From Candidatus Cloacimonadota bacterium (GTDB lineage: Bacteria; Cloacimonadota; Cloacimonadia; Cloacimonadales; Cloacimonadaceae), in contig JAQUHL010000157.1 of the NCBI GenBank assembly GCA_028683635.1, positions 1-5,194 of the forward strand: a stretch of DNA of 5,194 nucleotides, written 5' to 3'. A program made the position numbers and the translations under genes. Below, piece by piece: positions 4,920 through 5,194 of this stretch; position 1 is the first letter of the stretch, and every line of letters begins with the position of its first letter. The notes under the pieces were generated by a model. The model worked only from the letters and a program-made list of their open reading frames with translations, made no database searches and was not told the DNA's origin.

Positions 4920-5194
4920 TCATAAATTAGCCCTCAAAACCCGCACACCAAAATCGTAGTAGCGGCCAAGAGGATCGACGGAGCAGTAGCGGTACGATAC
5001 ACGGCAAAGGTTTGAATTGAAGTACCAGGAACCACCACGCAACGAACGATAGCTGCCCGAGCCCGACCCTCTCGGGTCACGGCTCTCGGATTTGCTGTAA
5101 TAGCTTTCATTATACCGATCCCAGCACCATTCCCAGGCGTTGCCACTCATGTCATATATGCCAAGCTCGTTAGCTTGTTTACCACCGACGGAAT
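4920..5194 (-). CDS. FGE-sulfatase (SUMF1-like, C-type lectin fold) protein, C-terminal part
   Basis: The frame is open to the window edge, so the start is missing; the 90 complete codons before the TGA are the C-terminus. The family pattern is clear: GKQANELGIYDMSGNAWEWCWDRY, split as GIYDMSGN and AWEWCWD, then RDPRGSGSGSYRSLRGGSW, CRVSYR, DP..R and a final GVRVLRA in place of the usual GFR.AR. True formylglycine-generating enzymes use two close cysteines in a C-x-Y-R-C type motif. Here the second position is not a Cys (C-R-V-S-Y-R-Y-C), so enzyme activity is doubtful and a ligand-binding lectin-like role is more likely. The loop before DP is one residue longer than usual. The segment after GGSW is rich in Tyr and other codons ending in C or T, reminiscent of diversified C-type lectin ends. 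An in-frame ATG at 5150 lies inside the domain and is not the start. Confidence 0.9.
   Translation of the reverse strand, partial: SVGGKQANELGIYDMSGNAWEWCWDRYNESYYSKSESRDPRGSGSGSYRSLRGGSWYFNSNLCRVSYRYCSVDPLGRYYDFGVRVLRANL

Noticed and set aside
4853..4930. Plus-strand 25-residue Lys-rich open frame (MLRMPKTKDPKAEKK...)
   Set aside because: It arises from the GAAAAAG low-complexity tract and overlaps the end of the well-supported FGE-like gene; no ribosome site is seen.
4934..5146. Second minus-strand frame of 70 codons in the FGE region
   Set aside because: It is a shifted-frame shadow of the FGE-like coding sequence; only the other frame shows the conserved SGNAWEW and RGGSW motifs.

Overview
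The window looks like the end of a contig from a short-read (probably metagenomic) assembly of a Gram-negative bacterium. The first 19 bases are an Illumina adapter tail, not genome. A lipobox-type lipoprotein signal and a Sec signal peptide argue for a Gram-negative cell envelope. The gene content (caspase-like lipoprotein, DUF4384 protein, FGE-sulfatase-fold protein, RAYT transposase) is common in uncultivated FCB-type lineages such as Cloacimonadota or Bacteroidota, but I cannot assign a phylum from sequence alone.

All real genes are on the minus strand, so the window is best read right to left. At 5194-4920 is the C-terminal end of an FGE-sulfatase/C-type-lectin-fold protein whose start lies outside the window. 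A 68-bp purine-rich spacer follows. Then comes a 1650-bp array (4851-3202) of eight head-to-tail repeat elements. Each has a different REP-like hairpin at each end: a GGGG/CCCC stem on the left and a GGGC/GCCC (or GGGTT/AACCC) stem on the right. The outer edges carry inverted GTARC motifs, and neighbouring elements are joined by a single C. Seven elements are 124 bp, giving an exact 125-bp period. The eighth (3452-4226) has the same ends but carries a 224-aa REP-associated tyrosine transposase (RAYT, HUH/Y1 family). The short units share the RAYT element's right end, including the RAYT start codon, and resemble its left end around the RAYT stop codon. They therefore look like internally deleted, non-autonomous versions of it. 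The RAYT gene is visibly more AT-rich than its neighbours.

A 119-bp leader with a strong Shine-Dalgarno sequence follows the array. Next is a 758-aa lipoprotein (3082-806) with a helical N-terminal region, two CARDB-like beta-sandwich repeats and a C-terminal caspase-like peptidase domain with an intact His/Cys dyad. Six bases after its stop begins a secreted DUF4384 protein (799-20), cut off by the contig end. These two genes form a tight, probably translationally coupled pair and may act together at the cell envelope. The RAYT array is an insertion-like block that separates them from the FGE-like gene.

The most unusual part of the window is the RAYT array: an apparent autonomous REP-ended element embedded in a tandem array of its own miniature derivatives, with compensatory stem changes and a 9-bp inverted repeat just outside both ends.
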